This document shows positions 13,628 to 20,966 of a DNA stretch of 20,979 nucleotides, in pieces. Source of the stretch: Bacillota bacterium. Lineage in GTDB: Bacteria; Bacillota; Clostridia; Oscillospirales; Ethanoligenentaceae. The notes beneath the pieces were generated by a model. That model made no database searches. It worked only from the letters and a program-made list of their open reading frames with translations, and was not told the DNA's origin. The stretch's first letter is position 1; every line of letters begins with the position of its first letter. The stretch spans positions 1 to 20,979 of the forward strand of contig JAEWAE010000070.1 of NCBI GenBank assembly GCA_023391835.1. Direction: 5' to 3'. The position numbers and the translations under genes are program-made.

Positions 13628-16009
13628 TTATACTTTGGTCAGGCGGGCAAAATTGGCCATGAGCTTTTTGGTGCCGCAACTGTCGAACGCAATCTCGAGC
13701 AGCGTATCACCGCCCATGGGTTTCGCGGAAAGCACCATGCCGGTGCCGAAGGCGCTGTGGCGCACCGTTTCGCCGGGGACGAAGGCCTGTTTCGGCTCCG
13801 CCGCCCCAGCGTGCCCGGCGCTCCGGCCAAAGCCGGGCGCTTTAGCCCCCTCAAAGGCCAGCGCGCCTGATGCGGACGCATGGGGCCGTGGTGTAAAGTG
13901 CAGACGGTTGTCGTGGCCCTCGCGCAGCTCATCGGGGATTTCGCGCACAAAAGGCGACGGCCGGTAATGCACCGTACTGCCGAAAAGCAGCCGCGTGCGG
14001 GCATAAGATATATAGAGTTCCTCTTTGGCGCGGGTGATTGCCACATAGGCGAGCCGCCGCTCTTCCTCCAACTGGCTGGGGTACGCAAGCGACGCCTGCC
14101 CGGGGAAGATTCCCTCTTCCATGCCGGCGATAAAGACCACGGGAAATTCCAGCCCCTTTGCCGAGTGGACGGTCATCATCGTCACGGTGTCGGCGCTGCC
14201 GTCGTAGTTGTCGATGTCGCTCATCAGGGAGGCTTCCTCCAGGAATCCGGCGAGAGAGGGCTCTTCCTCATTCTTTTCATAGTCCACGGCGTTGGAAACG
14301 AGGGTGCCGAGATTCTCGATGCGGTCACGTCCGTCCTTTTCATCCTCCCGGCGCAGTTGCTCCATATAGCCGCTGTTTGCGAGCACGGCCTGAATGAGCT
14401 CGTGGACCGTCACTTTTTCCGACAGGGCCCGCAGGCCTAACACCATATCCATAAAGGGCCGTATTTTTCCCGCCTTGCGTGCGAAAGCCTCGTATTCGTC
14501 GTAATGCAGGAACACATCGTAGAGGCTTATCCCCTGCCGGGCCGCGATTTCCTGCGCGGCGGCGATGGTCGCATCCCCGATGCCCCGGCGCGGTGTGTTG
14601 ACGATGCGGGCAAAATTCTGGTCGTCACGGGGGTTGGTGAGCACCTTCAAATAGGCGAGAACGTCCTTGATCTCCTGCCGGTCATAAAAGCGGAATCCGC
14701 CGATGATGCGGTAGGCGATGCCGGTTTTGACGAAGGCTTTTTCAATGGAGGCCGACTGGGCGTTCATGCGATACAGCACCGCATGCTGGGAAAAGGTCAT
14801 GCCCTTTTTCAGATCGTCGAGGATCGTCGCGGCGATGAACTGGGATTCATCGGTCTCATCTTCCAGACAATTCACATGGATTTTGTCGCCGGTCTTGTTC
14901 TCGGTCCACAGGGTCTTACCCTTGCGGCCGGTATTGTGGGCAATGACGGCATTGGCCGCATCCAGTATGACCGAAGTGGAACGGTAATTCTGCTCGAGTT
15001 TGACCACCTTGGCGCCGGAAAACTGCTTTTCAAAGCTGAGGATGTTTTCAATGGTGGCGCCGCGGAAACTGTAAATGCTCTGGTCGTCGTCGCCCACCAC
15101 GCACAGGTTGCGGTGACGGCCGGCCAACTGGCTCACCAGCTTATACTGGATGAGGTTGGTATCCTGATACTCATCGACCAGGATATAGCGGAATCGGCGC
15201 TGATAATGATCGAGCACGTCGGGCGCCGTGTCAAAAAGCCGCACCGTCAGGCGCAGGATGTCGTCGAAATCCATGGCGTTGGCTTTTTCCAGTGCCTGCT
15301 GGTATTTATAATAGGCACCGGTGAGTTGCTTGAGGCGGTAATCGCCCGCGGCGGCGGCCTCAAAAGCCCTCGGGTCCTGCCCCTTTTCCTTGGCCTTGCT
15401 GATGGCCGGCATCACCGTGCGGCTGACAAAGCTGCGGTCGTCGCCGGCGATGTCGCGGCAGCACTCCGTGAGCAGCCGTTTGGTGTCGTCGGTGTCGTAT
15501 ATGGTAAAATTGCGGTCGTAAGGCATGCCGAGCTTGTCGATATCCCGCCGCAGGATGCGCACGCAGGCGCTGTGGAAGGTGCAGGCCCAGATGTCGAGGG
15601 CCTGCTCGCCCAGCATGGTTTCAAGCCGGGATTTCATCTCGTTGGCCGCCTTGTTGGTGAAAGTGATGGCAAGGATGCTCCATGGCGGAGGCGGATCGAC
15701 GCCGAGCAGCCGGGTGAGCCGTTCCTCGGTGAAGCGGCGGTCTTTCAGACAGCCGCGCAGATAGGCGATATCCTCCTGCGTCACGTCGAGGGGGGCATAT
15801 TCGCTGTGATAGGCGTTGCCGTATTTGAGGATGCAGACGATGCGGTTGACCAGCACGGTGGTCTTGCCGGAGCCTGCGCCGGCGAGCACCAGCAGCGGGC
15901 CTCTGGTCGTGAGCACCGCTTCGCGCTGGCGGCCGTTCATACGGGAAAAGTCGGCCTCCATAATGCGGTCGCGCAGCTCACACAGCTGCGCGGTCATATC
16001 GTTTGTCAT
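13628..16009 (-). CDS. pcrA: ATP-dependent DNA helicase PcrA (UvrD/Rep family)
   Basis: A 793-residue superfamily 1A helicase that moves 3'-5' on single strands and works in repair, replication restart and rolling-circle plasmid replication. Motifs in order: Q motif (MNGRQREAV), Walker A AGAGSGKT (43-50), Ia (ITFTNKAANEM), II VDEYQDTN, III VVGDDDQSIYSFRGA, IV VKLEQNYRST, V MTVHSAKGLEFPVVF, VI YVAITRAKEELY. The C-terminus holds the RNA-polymerase-contacting Tudor-like fold (VPGETVRHSAFGTGMVL). Between Walker A and motif Ia there is an extra segment of about 40 residues (62-103), absent from the B. subtilis form. Start ATG 16007-16009 with AGGAG 7 nt upstream. It seems to be a single-gene unit; ligA is not adjacent. 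Confidence 0.96.
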   Translation of the reverse strand: MTNDMTAQLCELRDRIMEADFSRMNGRQREAVLTTRGPLLVLAGAGSGKTTVLVNRIVCILKYGNAYHSEYAPLDVTQEDIAYLRGCLKDRRFTEERLTRLLGVDPPPPWSILAITFTNKAANEMKSRLETMLGEQALDIWACTFHSACVRILRRDIDKLGMPYDRNFTIYDTDDTKRLLTECCRDIAGDDRSFVSRTVMPAISKAKEKGQDPRAFEAAAAGDYRLKQLTGAYYKYQQALEKANAMDFDDILRLTVRLFDTAPDVLDHYQRRFRYILVDEYQDTNLIQYKLVSQLAGRHRNLCVVGDDDQSIYSFRGATIENILSFEKQFSGAKVVKLEQNYRSTSVILDAANAVIAHNTGRKGKTLWTENKTGDKIHVNCLEDETDESQFIAATILDDLKKGMTFSQHAVLYRMNAQSASIEKAFVKTGIAYRIIGGFRFYDRQEIKDVLAYLKVLTNPRDDQNFARIVNTPRRGIGDATIAAAQEIAARQGISLYDVFLHYDEYEAFARKAGKIRPFMDMVLGLRALSEKVTVHELIQAVLANSGYMEQLRREDEKDGRDRIENLGTLVSNAVDYEKNEEEPSLAGFLEEASLMSDIDNYDGSADTVTMMTVHSAKGLEFPVVFIAGMEEGIFPGQASLAYPSQLEEERRLAYVAITRAKEELYISYARTRLLFGSTVHYRPSPFVREIPDELREGHDNRLHFTPRPHASASGALAFEGAKAPGFGRSAGHAGAAEPKQAFVPGETVRHSAFGTGMVLSAKPMGGDTLLEIAFDSCGTKKLMANFARLTKV

Positions 16010-16076
16010 AGCATGACTCCTGCCTGTTCCAGTCTATGTAATCACTAAAGTGCTGCGCCGCAGGGCGCGCTTTATT

Positions 16077-16105
16077 ATTGTAAACTACTTGTCTGCAAAA
16101 AGCAA
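16077..16105 (-). promoter_or_regulatory. pcrA promoter
   Basis: Minus-strand TACAAT (16077-16082), a 17-nt spacer and a weak TTGCTT (16100-16105). The roughly 60-nt leader contains a small GCGCC-CTGC-GGCGC hairpin. The -35 region coincides with the T-run of the upstream terminator. Confidence 0.5.
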
Positions 16106-16142
16106 ACGGGGCGCGGCAAATGAGGCCCCATTTGCCGCGCCC
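16096..16142 (-). terminator. Terminator of the ABC exporter operon
   Basis: A 14-bp perfect stem (16109-16122 with 16129-16142) and a 6-nt loop, followed on the minus strand by GTTTGCTTTTTG. It lies 110 nt after the permease stop codon, beyond a second long hairpin. Confidence 0.75.
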
Positions 16143-16178
16143 GCAAAACCGCACTTTTGGTCCCTCAAAGTATCCTCA

Positions 16179-16238
16179 CACGATAAGAACTGCTGCGGAA
16201 TGCATTGGTCATACAATTCTGCAACAGCCCTTATCGTG
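16179..16238. repeat. Long imperfect inverted repeat after the permease gene
   Basis: CACGATAAG (16179-16187) pairs with CTTATCGTG (16230-16238). Pairing continues inward with few mismatches or wobbles for about 14 more bases (ACTGCTGCGGAAT against its partner), giving a roughly 23-bp hairpin. Its inner arm includes GGCTGTTGCA, which recurs in the hairpin at 19629-19676. No transposase is present. It may be a mobile hairpin (REP/MITE-like) or an mRNA-end structure. Confidence 0.55.
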
Positions 16239-16252
16239 GCGGCGCGGCACGC

Positions 16253-17425
16253 TCAAACTGAGCGCAGAGCGTCGATGGGGTTGAGCCGGCTGGCCTTGCG
16301 GGCCGGGGCCAGACCGAAAACGATGCCGATGGCCGTGGAAAAGCCCACCGCTAGGAACACAGTCGAAACGGAAAACACAAAGGGGAACCCGATGGCCGCC
16401 GCCGCGACGGCAGAAATGAGCAGACCGAGCACCATGCCGATGAGGCCGCCCGCCAGGCTTATGACCACCGACTCGATCAAAAACTGCAGCTGGATGCTCC
16501 GGGGCTCGGCGCCCAGCGCCTTGCGCAGGCCGATTTCGGCGGTGCGCTCGGTGACCGACACCAGCATCATATTCATGATGCCAATGCCGCCGACGATAAG
16601 CGAAATGGAGGCGATGCCCGCGAGCATCAGCGAAAGCATGCCGGTGACACTTTTGAGCGTCGTGATCATATCCTGCATGTTGAATATCTGATAGGTGTCG
16701 TCGTGATAGTTGAAGGCCGCATCCAGCACGGATTTGGCCGCCGTGACCACGGCGTCCGAACGGGTGGTATCTTTCACATAGAGCGACAGGCTGGTGATAT
16801 TCCACTGGGAAAGCGTGCGCATGGCGGAGGTGTACGGGATGATGACCGTATCGTTTGTGGAAGTCTGGCTGTACCCCGTGTCGGATTTGAGCAGCCCCAC
16901 CACGGTATAAGACGTGCCGCCCACCAGCAGCGTGCGGCCCACCGGGTCGGCACCGTAAAACAGGCTGGCGGCGATGTCGCTGCCGATGACGGCCACCCGA
17001 CTGTGGTCGGCCACGTCGACGGCATTGATGCCGCGCCCGTTTTGCACAATATCCGTCTCATGCCGAAAATAGACATCGTTATGCCCCTCGACGGTGGCGC
17101 CGCTTTTGACCTGGCCGTCGCTCACCAGGTCGGCGGTGCCCGACACGGTGGGCGACACGCCGGTGGTGTTGGCAATGGCGGAAAGACTCGTCAGATCCTG
17201 ACTGCTCAACCCCTGCTTGAGCGGGGTGCCGACGACCTGCACCATGATGCGGTCGGCACCCAGACCGGAAATCTGGCTGGTGATATTGGAGGAAGCCCCC
17301 TGCACGATGGAAATCAGGGCGATGATGGAAGCCACGCCGATGACGATACCCAGCACGGTGAGAAACGACCGCATTTTGTTGTGGATGATATTGCTCCACG
17401 ACATGCGGATACTTTCCAGCAGCAT
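16253..17425 (-). CDS. MacB-type ABC exporter permease (FtsX domain)
   Basis: A 390-residue permease. A short N-terminal amphipathic stretch (SIRMSWSNIIHNKMRSFLTVLGIVIG) leads into membrane helix 1 (about 21-42). A large extracytoplasmic MacB_PCD domain (about 43-262) follows, and then three C-terminal helices form the FtsX domain. The conserved cytoplasmic coupling motif is SVTERTAEIGLRKALGA, and the C-terminus is ARKASRLNPIDALR. It pairs with the ATPase encoded 1 nt upstream and the HlyD/MacA-like adaptor. Such type VII ABC systems export peptides, antibiotics or lipoproteins, or transmit mechanical force; the substrate is unknown. Start ATG 17423-17425 has GGGGAGGGGG upstream. Last gene of the operon. 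Confidence 0.92.
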   Translation of the reverse strand: MLLESIRMSWSNIIHNKMRSFLTVLGIVIGVASIIALISIVQGASSNITSQISGLGADRIMVQVVGTPLKQGLSSQDLTSLSAIANTTGVSPTVSGTADLVSDGQVKSGATVEGHNDVYFRHETDIVQNGRGINAVDVADHSRVAVIGSDIAASLFYGADPVGRTLLVGGTSYTVVGLLKSDTGYSQTSTNDTVIIPYTSAMRTLSQWNITSLSLYVKDTTRSDAVVTAAKSVLDAAFNYHDDTYQIFNMQDMITTLKSVTGMLSLMLAGIASISLIVGGIGIMNMMLVSVTERTAEIGLRKALGAEPRSIQLQFLIESVVISLAGGLIGMVLGLLISAVAAAAIGFPFVFSVSTVFLAVGFSTAIGIVFGLAPARKASRLNPIDALRSV

Positions 17426-17426
17426 C

Positions 17427-18110
17427 TTAGTCCCCCTCCCCTTCGCTCAGCCGCCCGTCGACGATGCGCACGATACGCCGGGCATGCCGGGCAATACCGA
17501 TGTCGTGGGTGATCATCAGAATGGTGCGGCCTTCCTCATTGAGCTGCTCGAATAGCTCCATGATCTGCCGCCCGTTTTTCTGGTCGAGGGCCCCGGTAGG
17601 CTCGTCGGCTAACAGAATATCCGGCTCGGTGACGACCGAGCGTGCGATGGCCACCCGCTGCTGCTGCCCGCCCGAGAGCTGATTGGGCCGGCTACCGGTC
17701 TTGTCGCCAAGGCCCACCCGTTCGAGCATCCGCGCGGCCCGCTGTTTCCGCTGCGCGGCCGACACGCGGGCGTAAATCATCGGCAGCTCCACGTTTTCCA
17801 GCACGCTCAGGCGCGGCAAAAGCTGAAAATTCTGAAACACGAAACCGATTTCCCGGTTGCGGATGTGGGCCAGCTCTTTTTCATTCAGGTCGTGAATATC
17901 CTGCCCCGCCAGCGTATAACCGCCGGAGGATGGCACGTCCAGACAGCCGATGATATTCATCAACGTGGATTTGCCCGAGCCGGAAGGACCCAGGATGGCG
18001 ACGAATTCGCCCTTCTGCACGATCAGATTCACATCGAAAAGCACCTGTTGGGAGCCGTCGCCCACCTGATAGCTTTTGCAGATATCCTGCATGCGAAGCA
18101 GCTCGCTCAT
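17427..18110 (-). CDS. MacB/LolD-type ABC transporter ATPase
   Basis: A 227-residue ATP-binding subunit. Walker A GPSGSGKST is at 41-49, the Q-loop in FVFQNFQLLPRLSVLENVELP, the signature LSGGQ at 145-149, Walker B and catalytic Glu in ILLADEPTGALD (165-176), and switch His at 202 (THD). The length and the LLPRLSVLENV segment are typical of the MacB/LolD/FtsE group. It powers the permease encoded immediately downstream. Its start overlaps the end of the adaptor gene as ATGA (18107-18110), and its stop is 1 nt before the permease start, so all three are translationally coupled. Confidence 0.95.
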   Translation of the reverse strand: MSELLRMQDICKSYQVGDGSQQVLFDVNLIVQKGEFVAILGPSGSGKSTLMNIIGCLDVPSSGGYTLAGQDIHDLNEKELAHIRNREIGFVFQNFQLLPRLSVLENVELPMIYARVSAAQRKQRAARMLERVGLGDKTGSRPNQLSGGQQQRVAIARSVVTEPDILLADEPTGALDQKNGRQIMELFEQLNEEGRTILMITHDIGIARHARRIVRIVDGRLSEGEGD

Positions 18111-19048
18111 TGGGACACCGCCCCGCCTGAAGCCGCTGCAGCGGACACCGCCGAAGCGGCAGATGCGCCCGACTCGGCACCGCGCATGGATTTACGCTGG
18201 CCGAAAAGGCCGGTGCTTGCCGACTGCGCTGTGGGCGGAATCACCTCATCCCCGGCGGAAAGGCCGCTCTTGATTTCGGCCGTCGTGCCGTCGCTGACAC
18301 CCACCGTCACCGACACCTCCCGCGTGCCGGCGCGCGATTCGCCGTCCGGCACCAGCACGTAAGGAGTGTTGTCGGTATGGAAGCGCAGATCCGCCACGGG
18401 CAGCGTCACCACATTCTGGACACTCTGGCTGAGCACCTTGGCCTCGGCCGACATGCCCGCCCGCAACGCGCTGTCGGCAGGCAGCGAAACGGTGGCGTCA
18501 AAATAGGTTACGCCGCCCGAATAGGTGCCCTCCTGCGACACGCTCGCCACGGTGCCGGTCAGATCGCGCCCCAGGGCGTGCACGGTCACAGTGGCCGATT
18601 TGCCCGCGGTGACCGCGCTCAAATCGTATTCATCCACCTTGACATCCAGCTGCATGGTCGAGTAATCGGCGATCTGTATGAGCTTCGTACCCGGTGAAAC
18701 CAGCTGATCCTGCTCCACATTCAGAGAAGAAACCTCGCCGTCAATAGGCGCCTTGATTTTTTCGCCGGAGGTCGTTTCCAGCAGCACGTCGTTTTTGGCA
18801 ACCTTCTGCCCCTCGGTCACGTCGATCTTGTCGACCTGCATCTGGCGGTCGGCATAGACCGTCTGACGGTTTTTGGCGTCAATGGAACCGGAAAAGCTGT
18901 AATAGGCGGTCACATTGCCGGCGGCAGCCTTGACGGTATCATAGGTGCGCCGCCCGCGCGCGAGACGCAGCACCACGGCCCCCGCCGCCACCACGGCCAC
19001 CACGGCGCAGACGGCAACAATTTTCCCCACTTTTTTTTGTTTTCCCAT
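18107..19048 (-). CDS. MacA/HlyD-like periplasmic adaptor subunit of the ABC exporter
   Basis: A 313-residue membrane-fusion-type protein. A basic start (MGKQKKVGK) and one membrane helix or uncleaved signal anchor (about 9-27) are followed by a beta-barrel/lipoyl core: VDKIDVTEGQKVAKNDVLLE, then IKAPIDGEVSSLNVEQDQLVSPGTKL, the split biotinyl-lipoyl fold. The last 40 residues are Ala/Ser-rich, perhaps a flexible wall-spanning tail. There is little alpha-hairpin, as expected in monoderm bacteria with no TolC. Start ATG 19046-19048 has GGGAGG 8 nt upstream; an in-frame ATG at 19075 lacks one. First gene of the operon with ATPase and permease. Confidence 0.9.
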   Translation of the reverse strand: MGKQKKVGKIVAVCAVVAVVAAGAVVLRLARGRRTYDTVKAAAGNVTAYYSFSGSIDAKNRQTVYADRQMQVDKIDVTEGQKVAKNDVLLETTSGEKIKAPIDGEVSSLNVEQDQLVSPGTKLIQIADYSTMQLDVKVDEYDLSAVTAGKSATVTVHALGRDLTGTVASVSQEGTYSGGVTYFDATVSLPADSALRAGMSAEAKVLSQSVQNVVTLPVADLRFHTDNTPYVLVPDGESRAGTREVSVTVGVSDGTTAEIKSGLSAGDEVIPPTAQSASTGLFGQRKSMRGAESGASAASAVSAAAASGGAVSQ

Positions 19049-19095
19049 GAATTTTTCCTCCCGGCACCGCCACACTGCGGAGCCCTAGTCGAAAT

Positions 19096-19104
19096 AGTAT
19101 AACA
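19096..19104 (-). promoter_or_regulatory. Promoter of the ABC exporter operon (extended -10)
   Basis: Minus-strand TGTTATACT: TATACT at 19096-19101 with TG one nucleotide upstream. No good -35 is visible. It faces away from the VOC gene promoter (19164-19192), so the two units are divergent and share about 60 bp of regulatory DNA. Confidence 0.55.
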
Positions 19105-19163
19105 TAAACCGGCCCGGCAATGATGAACGCCGCATTAATAATTCCGGTGCCGATCCGCCGGTA

Positions 19164-19192
19164 TTGCCACCGCGCTAAAAAGGCACTATACT
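19164..19192 (+). promoter_or_regulatory. Promoter of the VOC-family gene
   Basis: TTGCCA (19164-19169), a 17-nt spacer and TATACT (19187-19192) on the plus strand. The predicted start near 19199 gives a 45-nt leader ending in CGGAGG. Confidence 0.8.
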
Positions 19193-19243
19193 AGTATCTG
19201 GTGCCGCATGCGCGGCGCTCACCAACCATTCGGAGGATTCATT

Positions 19244-19612
19244 ATGAATATTTGCTGGGTCACGCTGCATGTACGCGATATGGAAAAATCGCTTCGCTTT
19301 TATCATGAATATCTGGGGCTCGAGATTTTCAGCCGCTTCGGTGCCGAAACGGGTGTCGAAATCGCCATGCTCGGCGCGGCCGACCAGCCAAAGGTGGAGC
19401 TGCTCGGCGGCCCACAGACCGGCCCGGCGCCGGCTGTACCGGGCGGCATCACCATCGGCTTTGCGGTGCCGTCGCTGGACGATGCCACCCGTTCGCTTGC
19501 CCAAAAGGGAGTGGCGGTGCTCCGCGGGCCCTTTTCGCCCAACCCGCATCTGCGTTTTTCCTTTGTGCAGGACCCGGACGGCTATGAGGTGCAGCTGGCG
19601 GAAACCCGCTGA
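19244..19612 (+). CDS. VOC-superfamily (glyoxalase/bleomycin-resistance fold) protein
   Basis: A 122-residue single-module VOC protein of two beta-alpha-beta-beta-beta units. Unit one starts VTLHVRDMEKSLRFYHEYLGLE and unit two GITIGFAVPSLDDATRSLAQKG, ending DPDGYEVQLAE. Of the four glyoxalase I metal ligands, H9, E52 and E115 are present but the third (usually His) falls on T70, so classical lactoylglutathione lyase activity is doubtful. Dioxygenase, epimerase or binding roles are alternatives. Start ATG 19244-19246 with GGAGG 7 nt upstream; an in-frame ATG at 19208 has none. It is monocistronic, diverging from the ABC exporter, and ends before a long hairpin. Confidence 0.88.
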   Translation: MNICWVTLHVRDMEKSLRFYHEYLGLEIFSRFGAETGVEIAMLGAADQPKVELLGGPQTGPAPAVPGGITIGFAVPSLDDATRSLAQKGVAVLRGPFSPNPHLRFSFVQDPDGYEVQLAETR

Positions 19613-19628
19613 CTGCCCTATGGCGCAA

Positions 19629-19676
19629 GAGGGGCTGTTGCAAAACACGCTGTGATGCGTTTTGCAACAGCCCCTC
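19629..19676. terminator. 18-bp perfect hairpin after the VOC gene
   Basis: Arms 19629-19646 and 19659-19676 (GAGGGGCTGTTGCAAAAC against its exact complement) with a 12-nt loop. The plus strand continues CGCTTTAG, a poor T-run, so it may act as an mRNA-end structure between convergent genes. It shares GGCTGTTGCA with the repeat at 16179-16238. Confidence 0.6.
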
Positions 19677-19708
19677 CGCTTTAGAGACACCCGGGGCGGA
19701 ACATGACG

Positions 19709-19873
19709 TCAGAGATCGTCGGCATCCTGCACCGGCTTGTCGCCCTTTTCCACTGGGCGTCCCGTATAACTGCCGCCGGGGTCGTGGGCAATCGACGACT
19801 TTTTAGCGAAGGATTTTGCGGCTTTTTCCGATTTTTTGGGCGTCCGGTCCCGCTTTTTTTCATCGTGCGGCAT
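19709..19873 (-). CDS. 54-residue charged protein with conserved-looking C-terminus
   Basis: On the minus strand ATG (19871-19873) opens a 54-codon frame ending TGA at 19709-19711. The ribosome site AAAGGAG lies 7 nt upstream. The N-terminal half is very Lys/Glu-rich (PHDEKKRDRTPKKSEKAAK). The C-terminal half, DPGGSYTGRPVEKG then DKPVQDADDL, has the GSYTG and PVQDADDL motifs that I recall from uncharacterised small proteins of Clostridia; their function is unknown and this recollection needs a search. It is probably cytoplasmic and disordered. It lies between two plus-strand genes and faces the VOC gene. A 9-bp hairpin sits directly before the ribosome site. Confidence 0.75.
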   Translation of the reverse strand: MPHDEKKRDRTPKKSEKAAKSFAKKSSIAHDPGGSYTGRPVEKGDKPVQDADDL

Positions 19874-19888
19874 GCAATCGCTCCTTTC

Positions 19889-19918
19889 GGCTCGCGCCTA
19901 GTTTAGTTTGCGCGAGCC
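19889..19918 (-). promoter_or_regulatory. Hairpin directly upstream of the small gene's ribosome site
   Basis: GGCTCGCGC (19889-19897) pairs with GCGCGAGCC (19910-19918), with a 12-nt loop. On the minus strand the hairpin ends one base before AAAGGAG (19881-19887), so it could influence translation or mark an operator. No confident promoter was found beyond it. Confidence 0.45.
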
Positions 19919-19951
19919 GGGCACGGAAAATACCGGACCACTCGCGATCGC

Positions 19952-19980
19952 TTTTGCAAAACGCATGCCGGTGGTATAAT
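19952..19980 (+). promoter_or_regulatory. Promoter of the TrxB-like gene
   Basis: Plus-strand TATAAT (19975-19980) with an extended TGG before it, and a weak TTTTGC (19952-19957) 17 nt upstream. It gives a roughly 30-nt leader to the TTG start. Confidence 0.65.
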
Positions 19981-20015
19981 AATATCATTAAAGTTCAGGA
20001 AGTGAGGCGGACAGA

Positions 20016-20909
20016 TTGGAATCCTACGACGTGATCATCATTGGAAAAGGCCCGGCCGGTATATCGGCTTCGCTTTATACCCAGCGCGGCGGTCTGCGCA
20101 CCCTTGTGATCGGGGGCGATTTCGGCGGGCTGTGGAAGACCCATTCTATTGAAAACTATTACGGCTTCGAGCACCCGATCAGCGGTCGGGACTTGCTGGA
20201 AACCGGTGTGCGGCAGGCCGGGCATCTGGGCGTCACGCTGCTTGACGGCGAAGTGACCGGCATCGAATACGGCAATACGTATACCGTCAAGACCACCGGT
20301 GGAGAGTTCGCAACTCCGGCCGTGCTCATCGCCACCGGCCAGCCCGCACGGCGGCCGGATATTCCCGGCATCCGGGAATTCGAGGGCAAAGGAGTCAGCT
20401 ACTGCACCACCTGCGACGGATTCTTTTTCCGCGGCAAAAAGGTGGGGGTGCTCGGCGGCGGCCGCTATGCGCTGGAGGAAGCCGGCGAGCTCAAGCCTTT
20501 CACTGCCGACATCACCCTTTACACCAACGGGGAAACCGTCGGCTTTGACGAAAAAGCGGCGCAGGCGGACGGCTTCCGTATCTGTGACAGCAAAGTGCGG
20601 GCTCTGCACGGCGACAGCCTGCTGGAAAAAATTGAGCTGGCAGACACGTCCGAGCCGCTGGATGGACTTTTCGTCGCCTCCGGCACCGCCTCGAGCGTGG
20701 ATTTTGCCGTCAAGCTCGGTGTGGCCGTAAAAGACGGCTCCATCGTGGTCGACGGCCGGCAGGCTACCAACCTGCCCGGCATTTATGCCGCGGGCGACTG
20801 CACGGGCGGTTTCCGCCAGGTGGCCACGGCCGTGGGGCAAGGCGCCGTGGCCGGCCGTCACATCATCGAATTCGTCCGTCAGCAGAAAAAGACGACCGGC
20901 AAACCATGA
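20016..20909 (+). CDS. TrxB-like flavin thioredoxin reductase, probably ferredoxin-dependent type
   Basis: A 297-residue flavoprotein with thioredoxin-reductase architecture. The FAD site is IIIGKGPAGISASLYT (residues 7-22), the redox-active pair CTTC is C130/C133 (SYCTTCDGFF), and the C-terminal FAD motif is GIYAAGDCTGGFRQVATAVGQG. In NADPH-type TrxB the second domain has GGGxSA and HRRxxxR. Here GGG is kept (147-149) but the HRR block is replaced by LYTNG (168-172) with no arginines. This and the GKGPAG signature fit the ferredoxin-dependent flavin thioredoxin reductases described from Clostridium. The start is TTG 20016-20018, with GAGG 8 nt upstream. The partner is probably the thioredoxin at 9767. 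Confidence 0.85.
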   Translation: MESYDVIIIGKGPAGISASLYTQRGGLRTLVIGGDFGGLWKTHSIENYYGFEHPISGRDLLETGVRQAGHLGVTLLDGEVTGIEYGNTYTVKTTGGEFATPAVLIATGQPARRPDIPGIREFEGKGVSYCTTCDGFFFRGKKVGVLGGGRYALEEAGELKPFTADITLYTNGETVGFDEKAAQADGFRICDSKVRALHGDSLLEKIELADTSEPLDGLFVASGTASSVDFAVKLGVAVKDGSIVVDGRQATNLPGIYAAGDCTGGFRQVATAVGQGAVAGRHIIEFVRQQKKTTGKP

Positions 20910-20922
20910 CTCATGCACAAAA

Positions 20923-20966
20923 GCGGCGCCCCGGCAGGGGGTTTGCCCATGCCCGGGGGCGGTTTA
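20923..20966 (+). terminator. Probable terminator of the TrxB-like gene
   Basis: CGCCCCGG (20927-20934) can pair with CCGGGGGCG (20953-20961) with a one-base bulge, and the plus strand then reads GTTTATT. It starts 14 nt after the stop codon. No gene is visible in the remaining bases to 20979. Confidence 0.5.

Noticed and set aside
12561..13967. 468-residue plus-strand open frame
   Set aside because: Runs antisense across the cysteine-rich gene, its promoter and the end of pcrA and also through a terminator hairpin, so it is not a gene.
14504..16048. 514-residue plus-strand open frame
   Set aside because: Antisense shadow of pcrA, rich in His/Val/Gly, with no domain and no ribosome site.
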